A DNA stretch of 64,000 nt from Physella acuta (Eukaryota; Mollusca; Gastropoda; Physidae). The DNA is taken from NCBI RefSeq assembly GCF_028476545.1, contig NW_026732296.1:633501-697500 (forward strand), written 5' to 3'. The notes below the pieces were generated by a model that was not told where the DNA came from, searched no databases, and saw only the letters and a program-made list of their open reading frames with translations. Below, one piece after another: positions 39,301 to 64,000 of this stretch. How positions within the stretch are numbered: position 1 is the first letter of the stretch; every line of letters starts with the position of its first letter. The translations under genes and the position numbers were made by a program.

Positions 39301-42300
39301 TTGTATCAAGATAAAGAAAACAATCCCGTCTTCGTTTGTTTACTTTATTTGCATACACTCTTCTATTTGTTGTTTTAAAATTATACAACATTTAGGTTAA
39401 TAATTTAAACTTTGCAAAGAAGTGTACTGTTGATTGTCATTGGAACACTATTAAACACTGTTTGGTACGCTTTATAGTAAGCTGAAACAATGCGTCATGG
39501 ACATGTTTGTCAGTTTGAAGAATGTACCACGCCCATCCCCTTCATCCCCTTATCGCCTTTCAACCAACGACCAGTTTAAAATCTTGTTACATCATTATGT
39601 GATAGGCTTGAAAGGGCTCGTCAGTCTTTACATCGGACTGTAAACGACACTGTGATGACGCAAGATTACGTCAGACATGTTTAGCAGATATAGGTTAGCA
39701 GAAACAGACTATAGGCCTAGTTGGTTGGTTAGAGAGGCCAATGGGCGCACAGGGCTGACCGGTCACGTGGGACGGTCAGCTGACCACTGAGGCGTGGGTC
39801 AGTAGAGCGATAGGCCAGGAGTTGAGAGGTAGCTAGCGAGGAGAGAAGGTGTTAGGTAGTGGTTAGAGACGGTTGTAATTTGCAGAGCTACGGAACAGTT
39901 GGTTAGTGTTAGGATTGGTCATGGGAGTGCGTAGTAGTAGGTAGTATGTGGTATGAACAGTCAGTAGTAGAAGTAAATAGTACAGTGTAGATCAGTTAGG
40001 TAGAAAACTTGAACATATATATCATTTTAATAAAGAACAATTATAGTTGAACTTGAACTGTGTGTTGTTGGATTCATTCGTTTCGCATCTTAAAATTCCC
40101 ACCCTCACAGACACATGTGCTAATGTGTATGGACTTCGCTATGTGTAGGGTTTACTAACATCCAATGTAATACAAGATGGGAAAGCTGATAAGAATTTAC
40201 TTAGACCCTATACAGAAGCATAGAGCTTTACCCTATCTACACGGAAGTGTTATTCACGGTTGAATGAACATTGGTAATCTACGGCACATCGGCTCTTCAC
40301 GCACCATCCAGCAGTAGGTAGTGGGAGGGGGGGAGGATGGGCGTGTCCTATCTCAAGCGCTGTACCCAGGATTGTGTAGTAGACTATTAAGAGGCAATAA
40401 ACTTGTGTACGCTACAATTTAAGTAAGAATAGACCTTGTATTGAATTAAGAAGACCGACTAACAAACAGAACTTAATTTGGTCAAATAATAGTTGCGCTT
40501 AGCATAATACTTGATGAATATGATAGATCATATATAATTGTCATGAACGCTCGTCATCTTGTATAGATTGTTTCTGCTTATATTAAAACTCTATCTGAAA
40601 CTTACAAAGAAAATCAACATGTATTTTTAGTCAAATGGTTCTTCCACGTAAAACTATTTGTCTTTCATTTTTATTCTGTAAGAGAAACCGTACAGTACTA
40701 TTTTCCACACTTAATTTCATGTTTTCTCAACTTTGCATTTTTACGCAAAATTCACCATTCAAATCGCCAAGGCTCTGGAATGCTTTGACATACAAGACTA
40801 AAACTTTCCACATGCATTTGGCATTAAACCGTCTACATAACCATAACCACTTTTGTACATTAAGTTTATTGAAATGCATTAGAAAATATTAATATTTGTG
40901 AATCACCACCCCCTATTTTATTTACATAAATGTAAGTTAAAATTTGTATTAATATTGATTACAGTTGATTTTAACAAATAGCCGATGTAAATTATGTAAA
41001 AAAAAATTAATAAACTGCTATACACATTAACATTATTGCTAGCTTTATAATTGTAAAATTTAAAAACGAATTATCGTTTCTAATGATGCTTTCAAATAAA
41101 TTTAAATTAAGTTTGAATTTATGCAAACCACTAAAAAACAAACTTTTGGTAATCGTGACGGTTATTTCCACCCATAAATTATGTCATTTATATCAAAACA
41201 AAATGCTTGGACTACAATTGTTCGAGCGAACATACCACCAAATGGTTACACGAATTCATTCAGGTATAGGATTTGAAGGTAAGCAATATTTTATCCTTAA
41301 ATTAAAATATAATTTTAAAAAAAAGACATTGTAGGGTGTTTTATTTCAACTTTAAGTCTAAATATAAAGATAAGACGATACATATGTTTAAAATGCATAA
41401 TCAACCACTTACCTATATTTTTGCATGCGTATTCTGAAGCAACACATTTATCACCTTGTATAGAAATGAACATGTCGTTCTCGAATGCAGAATAATTCTG
41501 TTGAAATCGTTCACTATAAATAGGCCTATACTGAATGGTATCAAATTGCTTTTGAAAGAGTATTGTTTCAGAATGTGTGAGTATGGATACATCTATAAGG
41601 GAATTGTATTCACTAAATAAGTATAACATCGTAACCCAGTGATTAATATAAGTCAGATGTTGATTCACTTGCAGATTGGTATATGTAAAGTGTACTCTTG
41701 GCCACCAGTTGAGAAATATTGAATTCACTCCTAAACGAAAAAAAAGTTATTTACAAAGGGAAAACATAGTGCGTTTAAATATATATATATATTTATATAT
41801 ATATATATATATATATACAGAGAGAAAGAGAGAGAAAGAGAATGAGAGAAGGGGTGAAGTTTAAGACACACAAACGTTTAAAAATATACAAACTTGAAAT
41901 ACGTGTGTTAAGGGGTCGTCCATAAATGACGTGACACTCGTATCGGGGAGAGGGGCCCAATATTTTGTGACGGTGTGTGATGAGGGGGAAGGGGGGGGGG
42001 GGGTTCAGATGGTGCAACGTCACATAAACAGCAATGTTAGAAAACGTATTTTAGACGTTGTTTCTCGTTTTAGAAAACTGGTTTAATAAATTGTAATAGG
42101 AATTGATTAAAATACTCTTTTGACAAAGTTCAGTTAAGTTTTTGGAAAAATTTCGATGTTTTACAAAAAATTAAACTGCAATTTTTAGAGGGGGGTGGGT
42201 TGTAGGCTGAGGTGTGACGTCATTTTAGGGGGGGGGGGTCTGGCTTTTTGTGATGATGTGTGACGGAGAAGAGGGGGGGGGGGGAGAAAAATCGTCAAAA

Positions 42301-44379
42301 AAGCGTGACGTCATTTATAGAAAATATTATAAACATAAGCTTTGATCTAACATTTAATGCTTGAAACGTCAAAGGTGTTTCGATAACAATTTTGAACAAA
42401 GTAATTTAGTATTACACTTTGTTGGGAAACTTAGAAAGAAAACTTTTAAAGATTACATATGTATTACGTAATTTCAAGAGTAACATATTTGGGCAATTCC
42501 ATGAAAAACTATAAAATTAATTAAAGTGAGAAAAATAATTGTTTTATTTAAACAATGCAAAAGATTTTATTTTGAATAGCGTCAAACATTGCTATTCGGT
42601 TTATTTTTAAAAATTCATTGTACTAATAAATATTTCTATTTAATTTCTATTTGAATTTCTATTTTTTTTTCTATTAAAATATGCATGAATCTGAAACAGG
42701 CAGTGATGTAAAAGCGTACTGTCAGTAATATCTTTGTATTTGTTTTGTTTTTAAAGTGGTATTTACTCCGCTACGTTTATTTTAAACCATTAATGTGAGG
42801 TGGACCATTTTATGTATAAATATTAAGCTGTTGCGAACGATTTCCGGAAGCCGGAAGTGTTACAATACTCTATTTCTTAATATGCGATTTTTAAAAAATG
42901 TGTGTATGTAAACATTTCAAACGTCACAGACTCGTATATTTCTATAGCTCTAATCTACTGGAAGTGCCATCCCAACACTTACTGTTAGTTAAATAAGAAT
43001 ATACGAGAATTTTCGCGTAGGTGATTCTCGTTCTATTTATTTTATACTCACCACGTACGAAAATGCTGGTACAATTCATTACTTGTGATTCATTATATCC
43101 GTTCGTCCAAAATAGACAAATATTCCCAAAATTCAAGTACCCTTTAGGAGGGATTTTAACCCTGAGCACTACTTCGTACAATTTGTCTTGTTTTTCAAAG
43201 CAACCTATTGTAGATACTTCCGTCCAGTAAAGTAAATCTAAATCACACCTCATTGCTACACTAGCTTGATCTAGAACTTCGGACATAACCTGTAAAATAA
43301 GAAGACTTGTAAATGCTAATTTTGTATGAACCGCAGATGTTTTATAGTTTAGATTTAATTACTAAAATATTAAAGAGAACGCAAGAAAATGAAATTTTAA
43401 TAAGTGTAGATTAATTAGCTTGTGGCCAACTAGAATACACAATCAGCTAACAAAGCACATCCACTACTAGATTTGATCTAGTTGCTTCAACAGTTTCCGA
43501 CTTTCACCTGTTATTTTTATATACTTTCATGTCTCTATGGAGAGATTTTTCTATCTTTGCTTCCTACTAAAAATGTATTTACCTTATACCTATATCCCAG
43601 CGTACTGTTTTCTATGGCTGTCCGATTCATCCCAGTAAGGTCCAGCAGGCCAAGAAAGAAAACGGGCTTATCAAGACTGAAGCTTGCATCACATTTAGTG
43701 GGCATGGAATCGGGCATGATGGACAGATCTAGTTTTTGGCTGCAACCTATAATTAATAGGCCATACTATATGTATTTGGACGGAGTGGTCTAGCGGTAGA
43801 GAGATGGACTGCTAACCCGTAAGTCTCGAGTTCGAATCCAGGTGCAAGTCAGTAGACCGTCCCTGAGTCCACCCAACTCTGATGGGTACCTAACTCACGT
43901 TTGGGAAAGTAAAGGCGGCTGGGCATAGTGCTGACCACACTATCTCTTCATATGCCGAGGTCACAGAAACAAGTGAACTCTACTTCACTTGCCCCATAGA
44001 CCGCCAGGTTTGAAAGGGAAACTTTTATATGTACTACATTTAGAATATTTGTCTGTAAACCATTTATTTAAAATTCAACACATCTAAATGGTAAAATATA
44101 TTAAAAATCAACAACAGATATTAAATGTATTGTTTTACAAAACTGCCATAAATACCCATAATTATAATGCAGTATAACAAAAGAAAACCAAACCACTAAA
44201 TTTTATAAAAATCGATGGACGGTAGACAATCTATTAAAAAAAAATAAGCGATTAATGTGAATCAACCTAAAGTAAAAAGCAAGTAAATTAATATTAATAT
44301 TTAAATTTAAAATACCACAATCAAAATGCCAAAGGAAGAAAGGTAAACATAGCATAAAAACACTTGCTACATGTTCCAT
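36374..44379 (-). CDS. Gene B: complete Ig-superfamily protein, paralogue of gene A
   Basis: Exons in transcript order (minus): 44316-44379, 43583-43746, 43052-43289, 41413-41730, 38893-39029, 38273-38450, 37845-38051, 37443-37523, 36981-37271, 36374-36768. They sum to 2073 nt, 690 residues plus stop, with every phase closing. Residues 1-21 are a signal peptide (core VFMLCLPFFLW). Residues 22-366 are an unrecognised ectodomain with paired-looking cysteines and several sequons. Residues 367-462 form an Ig domain split over two exons (AECGC, IRWYR, YICRATS). Residues 463-559 form a second Ig domain (VVFYCEVEG to DSGRYFC). The last exon holds an Ig-like strand pattern (EIYGYPEP) without the usual cysteines, then ends NKTMMTIIGFLIAIFV. 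That short hydrophobic end without a basic tail resembles a GPI-attachment signal. An in-frame ATG 60 nt further upstream (MKWFSSFS) is an alternative start. Function unknown; surface recognition or adhesion is inferred. Confidence 0.87.
36981..37271 (-). CDS. Gene B second Ig-domain exon
   Basis: 291 nt, phase 1 in and out, ending at a good donor (T|GTATGT). It encodes VVFYCEVEG at the B strand and LQCEDSGRYFC at the F strand. By eye about 80 percent of its residues match the gene A exon, including a run of 40 identical residues. Confidence 0.9.
38612..38811 (+). mobile_element. tRNA-derived SINE, degraded
   Basis: GCCTAGCGGTAGAG and GAGATCGAAT boxes, GATGGGTGCCTGACTCACG, then CACTATCCCTTCATATGCCG. 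In a gene B intron. Confidence 0.7.
39190..40470. repeat. Interspersed repeat of unknown class, copy 2, interrupted by a solo LTR
   Basis: Homologous to 26205-27380 but lacks part of its left third. The LTR at 39651-40109 splits it at GTAAACGACAC. Confidence 0.6.
39651..40109 (+). mobile_element. Solo LTR
   Basis: 459 bp, TGTGATGACGC to CACCCTCACA, with an exact 5-bp duplication GACAC at 39646-39650 and 40110-40114. The insertion point is confirmed by the uninterrupted paralogous repeat near 26950. AATAAAGAAC near 40030 may be its poly(A) signal. No internal parts remain. Confidence 0.9.
41780..41840. repeat. (TA)n then (GA)n microsatellite
   Basis: TA run to 41817 followed by AGAGAGAAAGAG. 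Confidence 0.9.
41911..42328. mobile_element. MITE with GTCGTCCATAAATGACGTCAC-type ends
   Basis: Left GGGGTCGTCCATAAATGACG; right AGCGTGACGTCATTTATAG, an inverted match. Contains several poly-G runs and an inner GTGACGTCATTTT copy near 42210. Relics of the same end occur at 18098 and 61128. Confidence 0.62.
43779..44030 (+). mobile_element. tRNA-derived SINE, most complete copy
   Basis: Head GGAGTGGTCTAGCGGTAGAG (box A) and TCTCGAGTTCGAATCC (box B), then a body with GATGGGTACCTAACTCACG and a tail CGCCAGGTTTGAAAGGG. In gene B intron 1. Other copies lie at 7100, 18945 and 38612. Confidence 0.85.
44316..44379 (-). CDS. Gene B exon 1 (signal peptide)
   Basis: 21 codons plus one base; hydrophobic core VFMLCLPFFLW; donor G|GTATTTT. 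It joins in phase to the exon at 43583-43746 to give a mature start near GCSQKLDLS. An in-frame upstream ATG at 44437-44439 would add 20 residues and give a less typical signal peptide. Confidence 0.78.
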
Positions 44380-44439
44380 TTTAAATGTGTAGTTAGTTCC
44401 GACACTATAGAAAAGAGAAAATGAACTGAACCATTTCAA

Positions 44440-45240
44440 GTAGAGGAAACCTTGTTAAGGGTTTGAAAGCAACCGGTTTGTAATACAACAAAGCTGCGTA
44501 CTAAAAATAGTTTAGTAAGTTGCCAGATATAATTAATTATACATGATTAAAAAAGCCCTTAACATGTCCATAAGCTAATGTTATTAAGTGTTTAAAAACT
44601 ATCTGTTGGGAATTTAGAAAACCATACATGAAAATACATTAAAATTTAACAATTAAATGTTATCGTCATCTTGCTTATTTAGGAAGTGAAATATTGTCTT
44701 TAGTTGATTCTTATTAACACAAACCTCGTCATCCTTGGCGTGTGTATGTTGTGGTGTGTCAAGTGAATGTTCGATTCATGAAAAGCCCGAATGTCTACTG
44801 TTCTTTCTAGTGAAAACTTTTGTGAATTAAACACACGTAGACTACAGTGTAATCAAAAGAATTTAAAAAGTTGGCCAAAGTATGCTGCTTTATAAACAGA
44901 TGCACATAAAATTTAACATGAAAGTTTAATAAAATAAAAACAACAACTAATAGTAATACAGCTAAATTTCACGAGCAGTGTTATATGCGGCTTATTACTT
45001 CAGACTGAACTTAAAGATCTAGATGGCGACTACTATGCTAATCATTTTTATAAGTACTCCTACACATCCGCATATCTGTTTGATCATCAGATTTAACTGA
45101 TGATCATTTTATATTGTACAGGACGTCAGTCTTCGTACAGTTGCTATAATTTGATGGATTCGATAATTGCAATACGACGTAGTAGGATAATTTGTTATTC
45201 TACCGATCGACCTGTTTAGAAAGTGGTCAAAATACTTGGG
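44440..45240. other. Upstream of gene B, nothing recognised
   Basis: AT-rich sequence, presumably holding the gene B promoter. No motif stands out. Confidence 0.4.
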
Positions 45241-45242
45241 CT

Positions 45243-45520
45243 TAAAAAAATTCATAACCTGCGTTTTAATAACAATCTTTTATGTAATTATGCACTAAAA
45301 AGTAGAAAATAAATTATACACTACTATTTAAATAACTATAAAAAAAGCGCGGGCCTCTTCTTATTATTAGTAAAGTATTATTAGTTAGCGTATCCAATAG
45401 GTACTAAATTGACCCTTGCTTTTCTTTATAGTTATTTAAATAGTAGTGTATAATTTATTTTCTACTTTTTAGTGCATAATTACATACAAGTTTGTTATTA
45501 AAACATTTTTTATGAACTTA
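45243..45520. mobile_element. Short foldback or MITE
   Basis: TTATTTAAATAGTAGTGTATAATTTATTTTCTACTTTTTAGTGC-type arm at 45425-45520 is the inverted copy of 45243-45343, with about 80 bp between the arms. No frame. Confidence 0.8.
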
Positions 45521-45829
45521 TTTTCCAGTTCTTTACATGTTTTATTTACAATAGAGTTACATGACCTATTGAACTTGATGACTCCCTATTGAACGTGATG
45601 TAATTGGATAAGACTGCCCAGTAATTTGGTCAAAATTTTAATTAATAAAATATCAATTATGTCATGTTGCATTCTTCATGTCTTGACCCACGTGCCAACT
45701 ACGAAACTGTTAGAAGTGTCAGTAATTTCGCTCGGGCGTTTCGATCAGGACAGACAGACTGACGACAGAGACAGTGAGTTAAATAAAAGATTGAAAAAAA
45801 TAGTACACGTAAATTGTGTCTGATGGTAC

Positions 45830-46262
45830 ACCTCCTTCAAGTGGTGGGATGGCTTGTGTGCCCCAGCGACCACCAGGGGTTTTCCGGCGGCAGCCTAGTG
45901 CTCCTGGCAGTTCTAAATAAGCTGGACACATATGTGCAGGTAGGGGCCAGACCAAACGTTGTGCCCTGGTCCTCCAGGTTGAGGATTGTAACTACCCGTC
46001 TACATAAAACTAAGTAGAGTTACAGAAACCGAAGCCAAATCTGAAATTAATCCAGTTCTCGGAAGAACTATGTCTCCACTTAAGAGAAATATGACACAAT
46101 GCAGCCAAACCATCATGCGAGCCACAGAGTCGACGCCCTTTCTTCAACCGAGGAAAACTAAGTTCAAAGCCCCAAAACTACTATCGCAAAAGACACCTAT
46201 CCTTTTAGGAACATGGAACGTCAGAACACTGTAGGAAACAGGGAGGTGTGCACAGGCACTAA
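45830..46262 (+). mobile_element. 5' fragment of a LINE with an endonuclease start
   Basis: Near 46200 one frame reads PILLGTWNVRTL, a stop, then ETGRCAQA. This is the conserved beginning of the apurinic-type endonuclease of RTE/CR1-like LINEs. The upstream 350 bp looks like its 5' region. Everything 3' of the first endonuclease strand is absent, and the in-frame TAG shows it is dead. Confidence 0.6.
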
Positions 46263-46563
46263 TATATATACATTGTTTTCTGCTCAATTCGTGCGCAAAC
46301 CTTTTTTTCTTCTATGAGATTCTATTCAATTTTTAAAAAGTTTAATTAATTAAAAATTGATTAAAAATCATGTCTATATTCCTATTGACATCCCTCGCAG
46401 TATTATATAAGAATACTCGAGAAAGCTTAGGGGAGATCACTCACGCTTTATTGTAAATACAGATGGATGATGCAAATGACAGTTTATTTTTAAATTTTTT
46501 ACTTTTTACAATCCAAGGGAGAGGAGGGTCGGGGGATGGGAACCCCGGGTGGGGTCGTAACAT

Positions 46564-46566
<3 letters not shown>

Positions 46567-46648
<82 letters not shown>
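46567..46648. repeat. (TA)n microsatellite
   Basis: Pure TA tract, 160 bp past the serpin stop in the minus reading. Confidence 0.95.
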
Positions 46649-46802
46649 TGCTACCACTGTTGTCGTTTACTGAAAATAGATTAGGATTGATGTTGTACAC
46701 TATTATTTACGATTTGCGTCGGGAAAAATTTTCAAATCTCATCATCGCAAAACTTGCACGCAAATAAATTTAAAAAACCACACATGCCAATTCAACTCAC
46801 TG

Positions 46803-46808
46803 TTTATT
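46803..46808 (-). promoter_or_regulatory. Poly(A) signal AATAAA just after the serpin stop codon
   Basis: TTTATT on the plus strand reads AATAAA on the minus strand, three bases past the TAA. If used, the 3' untranslated region would be only about 20-30 nt. Another AATAAA lies at 46447-46452 and may be the real one. Confidence 0.45.
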
Positions 46809-46811
46809 TAA

Positions 46812-60081
<13,270 letters not shown>

Positions 60082-62400
60082 CTGTTTTGTTTACGTGCTA
60101 TAAAATACAGAAATAACAAAATAGTTTACACGTTTTTAATAACTTACAGAGTATAAATCTTATGACCAAAAAATCTGAAAATTAACGCGAAAACAATGTG
60201 TTTAGACTAGTTAATATAAATACTACAGCTAAAAGCTTTAGAAAGTTTTGCGAGAGATTAGACCAAAACTTACTCGACTTCTCAAGCTGTGGTGACCGAA
60301 TTGTTTCCTTAGTTAAATGCTGTTAAGCTACATGGCCGATACTAATTAAAAAATGAAATTTCTAATTTTAAACAAGCTAATTAATTATTGATTGTTATCT
60401 TGTTTAGAAAAGAAGATTGATTATCACGCGCGGGATTTTGTTGTATATAAACCCTAACCCTCACAGCAATAAAAAAAATAAACAAACAAAAATACACCCA
60501 AATCCTCACCACAAACGTAAACTCAAACATAATCACAAACACAACAAAAACACAAAAAATAAAAAACATAAACATAAACTTAAGCATGCACATAAACCCC
60601 CATCTCAACAAAAAACATAAACATAAATTTAAACCTTCTCCGTTCCCCGCACTTCTAAGCCTAAAAAAATAACCACATAAACACAAACACAAAAATAAAC
60701 ATAAGCATCAACATTAACCCTAACCTTCTCCACAACCTCAACTACAAACATTGACATAAACATAAACACTACACAAACATAAACATAACCACACATTTTA
60801 ATATTTTCAATGTAATTTTAATTTATTTGACTTAAAGGGAAGTAATATGTACAATTTTTAGAAATGTTTTATTTTATTTTATTCTTTGAACTTTACGTTA
60901 ATTAAAACCTTATGTTGAAAACTGAAGACGGCGCCTAATCACACACATCCCAGGGCCCAGAGGACGCAACAGAGTAAAGTAGTCGGACATATCCTCTCAA
61001 CTCGTGTAATTTCTTTGTACTGCCTATTTTCTTATAGAGGGTTCGAGATAAAAGCCAGTTTTTCTAGGCATAACATCGACTATATAACTTACTAGACTAC
61101 CCGTCATCCCTTGGATAGCTGTGGGTTTCGGGTGTCATCCATAAAAAACATCACGTCTGTCACTTATCGTCACAAAAAACCAGATCCCACATTCGAAAAG
61201 ATGGTTTTTTTATGTTTTAAAAATACCGATTTCGGATTATCCCTTCATATAATGACGTCACAGGTGACATACTCAACTCTACTTCACCTGCCCAGTGTCC
61301 CGCCAAGTCTCAGACAACATGTTTTTATCGTTTTAAAAAAACGATTCCGGCCGAATATGTCTCTGACCACACTATCTCTTCATATGCTTACGACAAAGAA
61401 ACAGATGAACTCTACTTCACCTGCCCTGTATCCCGCCACGTTCAGATAGGCAACTTTATCATTCACATCTAAAAAAAAATTTTTTTTAATTTAACATTGA
61501 CGTGATGTGTCTAGAACCCGTGCCACCCGCATGAAAGCCTATAAAACTAACAACTTAGCTATTTAGACTCGTGAAGTGACAGTTTGTTTTAATGGTATAG
61601 TTTAATACTTTGAGTCTCCTTATGCAACTTGATTTACGCGCATATTCCATATCCAGAGTTTCTTCCAGGCATCTCTTCGGCCCCCCCCCCCGAAATTTCC
61701 CCCCCCCCCCCCCCCCCCCCCGAAGGAAATGAAATTTATATAATTTATATAGAAAATATATCGATGGTCTCGGTCGCAAACCGTCTAACTAAAAAAAATT
61801 CTGTTTTCTTTTTTTTTACATAAATCAAAAGCCAATATGATTCCCCATAAGGCCTGAAAATATTAGAGAAATCTGTAGAATGATTATTGAGATATAATCA
61901 TTTGAACAAACCGCCTATTATTTCTAGCGCTAAAAATCTCGGCGCAAAACGAATATCGCTATAATCGTCAGTGCACTTTTGATCGGGAACGCAGTCGCAC
62001 GCCGCAATCACACAATTTTACAGCACAGCAGTCATAGTACTTATAGGTAAGGATATTTGATTAAGTATGTTCAACTATTCTATTACATTTTATCATTTTA
62101 AAGAATAATAAACAAATAATATTTCTTTAATATAGCCTATTTCCAGATTATCAATAACCAAACTGATTTGTTTACAATTTTTTAGGCTAACACAATGCTT
62201 TGAAACTAGATCTTCATTCTAGAATCTAAATATCAATCAAAACATTATAATTCGAATTATATTTCCACAAGAATGTGCAATAAATTTAATAATTGTTAAT
62301 TCACTACTAGCTTTAGATTGAGGGTTTAGATACGTGTTAAGAAATGTTTATATAGTAGGTTACAAAATGTTTGGCGTACATGTTCAACGACATGGTTAGT
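60082..62400. other. Upstream of the serpin gene
   Basis: No further coding exon is seen. An AG directly before the ATG leaves room for a non-coding first exon. 60450-60800 is a degenerate AAACAT-type hexamer tract. 61128-61470 holds SINE and MITE tails (CTCTACTTCACCTGCCC twice). 61680-61722 holds long poly-C runs. Confidence 0.5.
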
Positions 62401-62439
62401 TGTCTTTAGTAGATGCTTTTATGATTAATTTTTCAACAG

Positions 62440-63910
62440 CCAAGCCTATCTCAACACACCAGATTCTCTCAACAGACCAGCCTCTCTCAACATACCAGCC
62501 TCACTCGACGGACCAGCCTCTCTCAACAGACCAGATTCTCTCAACATACCAGTCTCTCTCAATACACCAGTTTTACCACATAACAGACCAGCCTCTCTCA
62601 ACATACCAGCCTTCCTCAACAGACCAGCCTCTCCCAACAGACCAGCCTCTCTCAACAGACCAGCCTCTCTCAACAGACCAGCCTCTCCCAACAGACCAGC
62701 CTCTCTTAACAGATCAGCCTCTCTCGACAGATCAGTCTCTCTCAACATACCAGCCTCTCTCAAAAGACCAACCTCTCAACAGACCAGCCTCTCTCAACAG
62801 ACCAGATTCTCTCAACATACCAGCCTCTCTCAACACACCAGCCTTTCTCAACAGATCAGCCTCTCTCAACAGACCAGCCTCTCTCAAAAGACTAGCCTCT
62901 CTCAACAAATTAGTCTCTCTCTCAACAGACCAGCCTCTTTCAACAGACCAGCCTCTCCCAACAGACCAGCCTCTCTTAACAGATCAGCCTCTCTCGACAG
63001 ATCAGTCTCTCTCAACATATCAGCCTCTCTCAAAAGACCAACCTCTCAACAGACCAGCCTCTCTCAACAGACCAGCCTCTCTCAACATACCAGCCTCTCT
63101 TAACAGATCAGCTTCTCTTAACATACCAGCCTTTCTCAACAGATCAGCCTCTCTCAACAGACCAGCCTCTCTCAAAAGACTAGCCTCTCTCAACAAATTA
63201 GTCTCTCTCTCAACAGACCAGCCTCTCTCAACAGACCAGCCTCTCTCAACAGACCAGCCTCTCTCAACATACCAGCCTCTCTTAACAGATCAGCTTCTCT
63301 TAACATACCAGCCTCTCTCAACATATCAGCCTCTCTCAACAGACCAGCCTCTCAACGCATCAGTCTCTCTCAACAGACCAGTCTTACCATACAAGACACC
63401 AGCATCTGTCAACTGACAAATCGTAAAGGCACCAGCATCTCTCAACAGACCAGTCGTAACATTAAGGCACCAGTAACTCACAAGAGACCAGTCTCTCCCA
63501 GCAGACCAGTCGTAATATACAAAAGACCAATCTCTCTCTACTGACCAATCTTACCCTCCAAGATACCAGCCTCTCTCAACAGACCATTCTTACTATAAAA
63601 GAGACCAGCCTCTCTCAAAAGATTAGTCTAATCCTACAAAAGACAAGCCTCTCTCAACACACCAGTCTTACCTTACAAGACACCAGCCTTTCTCAACAGA
63701 TCAGTCGTAACATACAATAGACCAGCCTCACATAACAGACATTAGACACCAACCTCTCAAAAAGACCAGCCTTACCATACAAGACACCAGCCTTTCTCAA
63801 CAGATCAGTCGTAACAAACAATAGACCAGCCTCACATAACAGACATTAGACACCAACCTCTCTCAAAAAGACCAGCCTTACCATACAAGAGACCAGCCGA
63901 TCTCAAAAGA
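62440..63910. repeat. 18-bp minisatellite, core CAGACCAGCCTCTCTCAA
   Basis: Well over 50 units, regular to about 63400 and looser, with inserted TCTTACCATACAAGACAC segments, to about 63910. A 338-codon frame covers the regular part, but it shows STDQPL units in places and NRPASL units elsewhere, so the reading register changes with unit-length changes. This argues against a real protein. Confidence 0.93.
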
Positions 63911-64000
63911 CAAGTCAGACCTATCAAGAATTCAAAGCGACAGATATTCGTGCATGCAGTACAAGCCTGATGCTACTGTCTACTTCAAAGTGAATTAGCA

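Noticed and set aside
43779-43860. tRNA gene
   Set aside because: Box A and box B are present, but no closed acceptor stem fits and the sequence continues into a SINE body repeated elsewhere.
62400-63416. 338-codon frame as a repeat protein
   Set aside because: The same frame switches between two registers of the 18-bp unit, which selection on a protein would not allow. The antisense frame is equally open.
62440-63910. CRISPR array
   Set aside because: Units are contiguous without unique spacers, and the genome is eukaryotic.

Overview
The window is animal nuclear DNA: genes split by GT-AG introns, many transposon families, and long (TA)n, (CT)n, hexamer and poly-G tracts. The protein content (a secreted serpin and two Ig-superfamily ectodomain genes), tRNA-headed SINEs and Ty3/gypsy elements suggest a mollusc, most likely a heterobranch snail. 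That identification is inference from recall.

Three host genes could be rebuilt, all on the minus strand. Gene A (first exon 29592, running past the left edge) and gene B (44379 to 36374, complete, 690 codons) are tandem paralogues. They have matching exon order and phases: a signal-peptide exon, five exons of an ectodomain I do not recognise, one Ig domain split over two exons, a second Ig domain on one exon, and (seen in B only) a last exon with a third Ig-like segment and a hydrophobic C-terminal tail. A complete seven-exon inhibitory-type serpin (60081 to 46812, 394 residues) lies upstream of gene B. All exon phases close without error in all three models.

Most of the rest is transposon. 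1-30 kb is gene A with very large introns. They hold a hAT-like element (1379-3421), hairpin-ended Helitron-like repeats (6.25-6.97, 13.4-13.8 and 19.8-20.6 kb), a broken gag-only LTR element with a hAT MITE in one LTR (9455-12238), hAT-like MITEs (7912-8399, 14740-14967), a long foldback (15664-16358), a young non-autonomous LTR element (20701-26109) and a 1.5-kb hexamer array (27.6-29.1 kb). 29.6-36.4 kb is intergenic with a second hexamer array. 44.4-46.8 kb is intergenic with a foldback and a LINE fragment. The third serpin intron (49054-58795) carries a whole-looking Ty3/gypsy element with LTRs that look identical (49697-56557). 60.1-64 kb is serpin upstream DNA and an 18-bp minisatellite.

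The most notable biology is the A/B pair. Their N-terminal ectodomains have diverged strongly, yet part of the Ig exons is identical at the DNA level over about 120 bases. This suggests gene conversion in a small receptor-like cluster.
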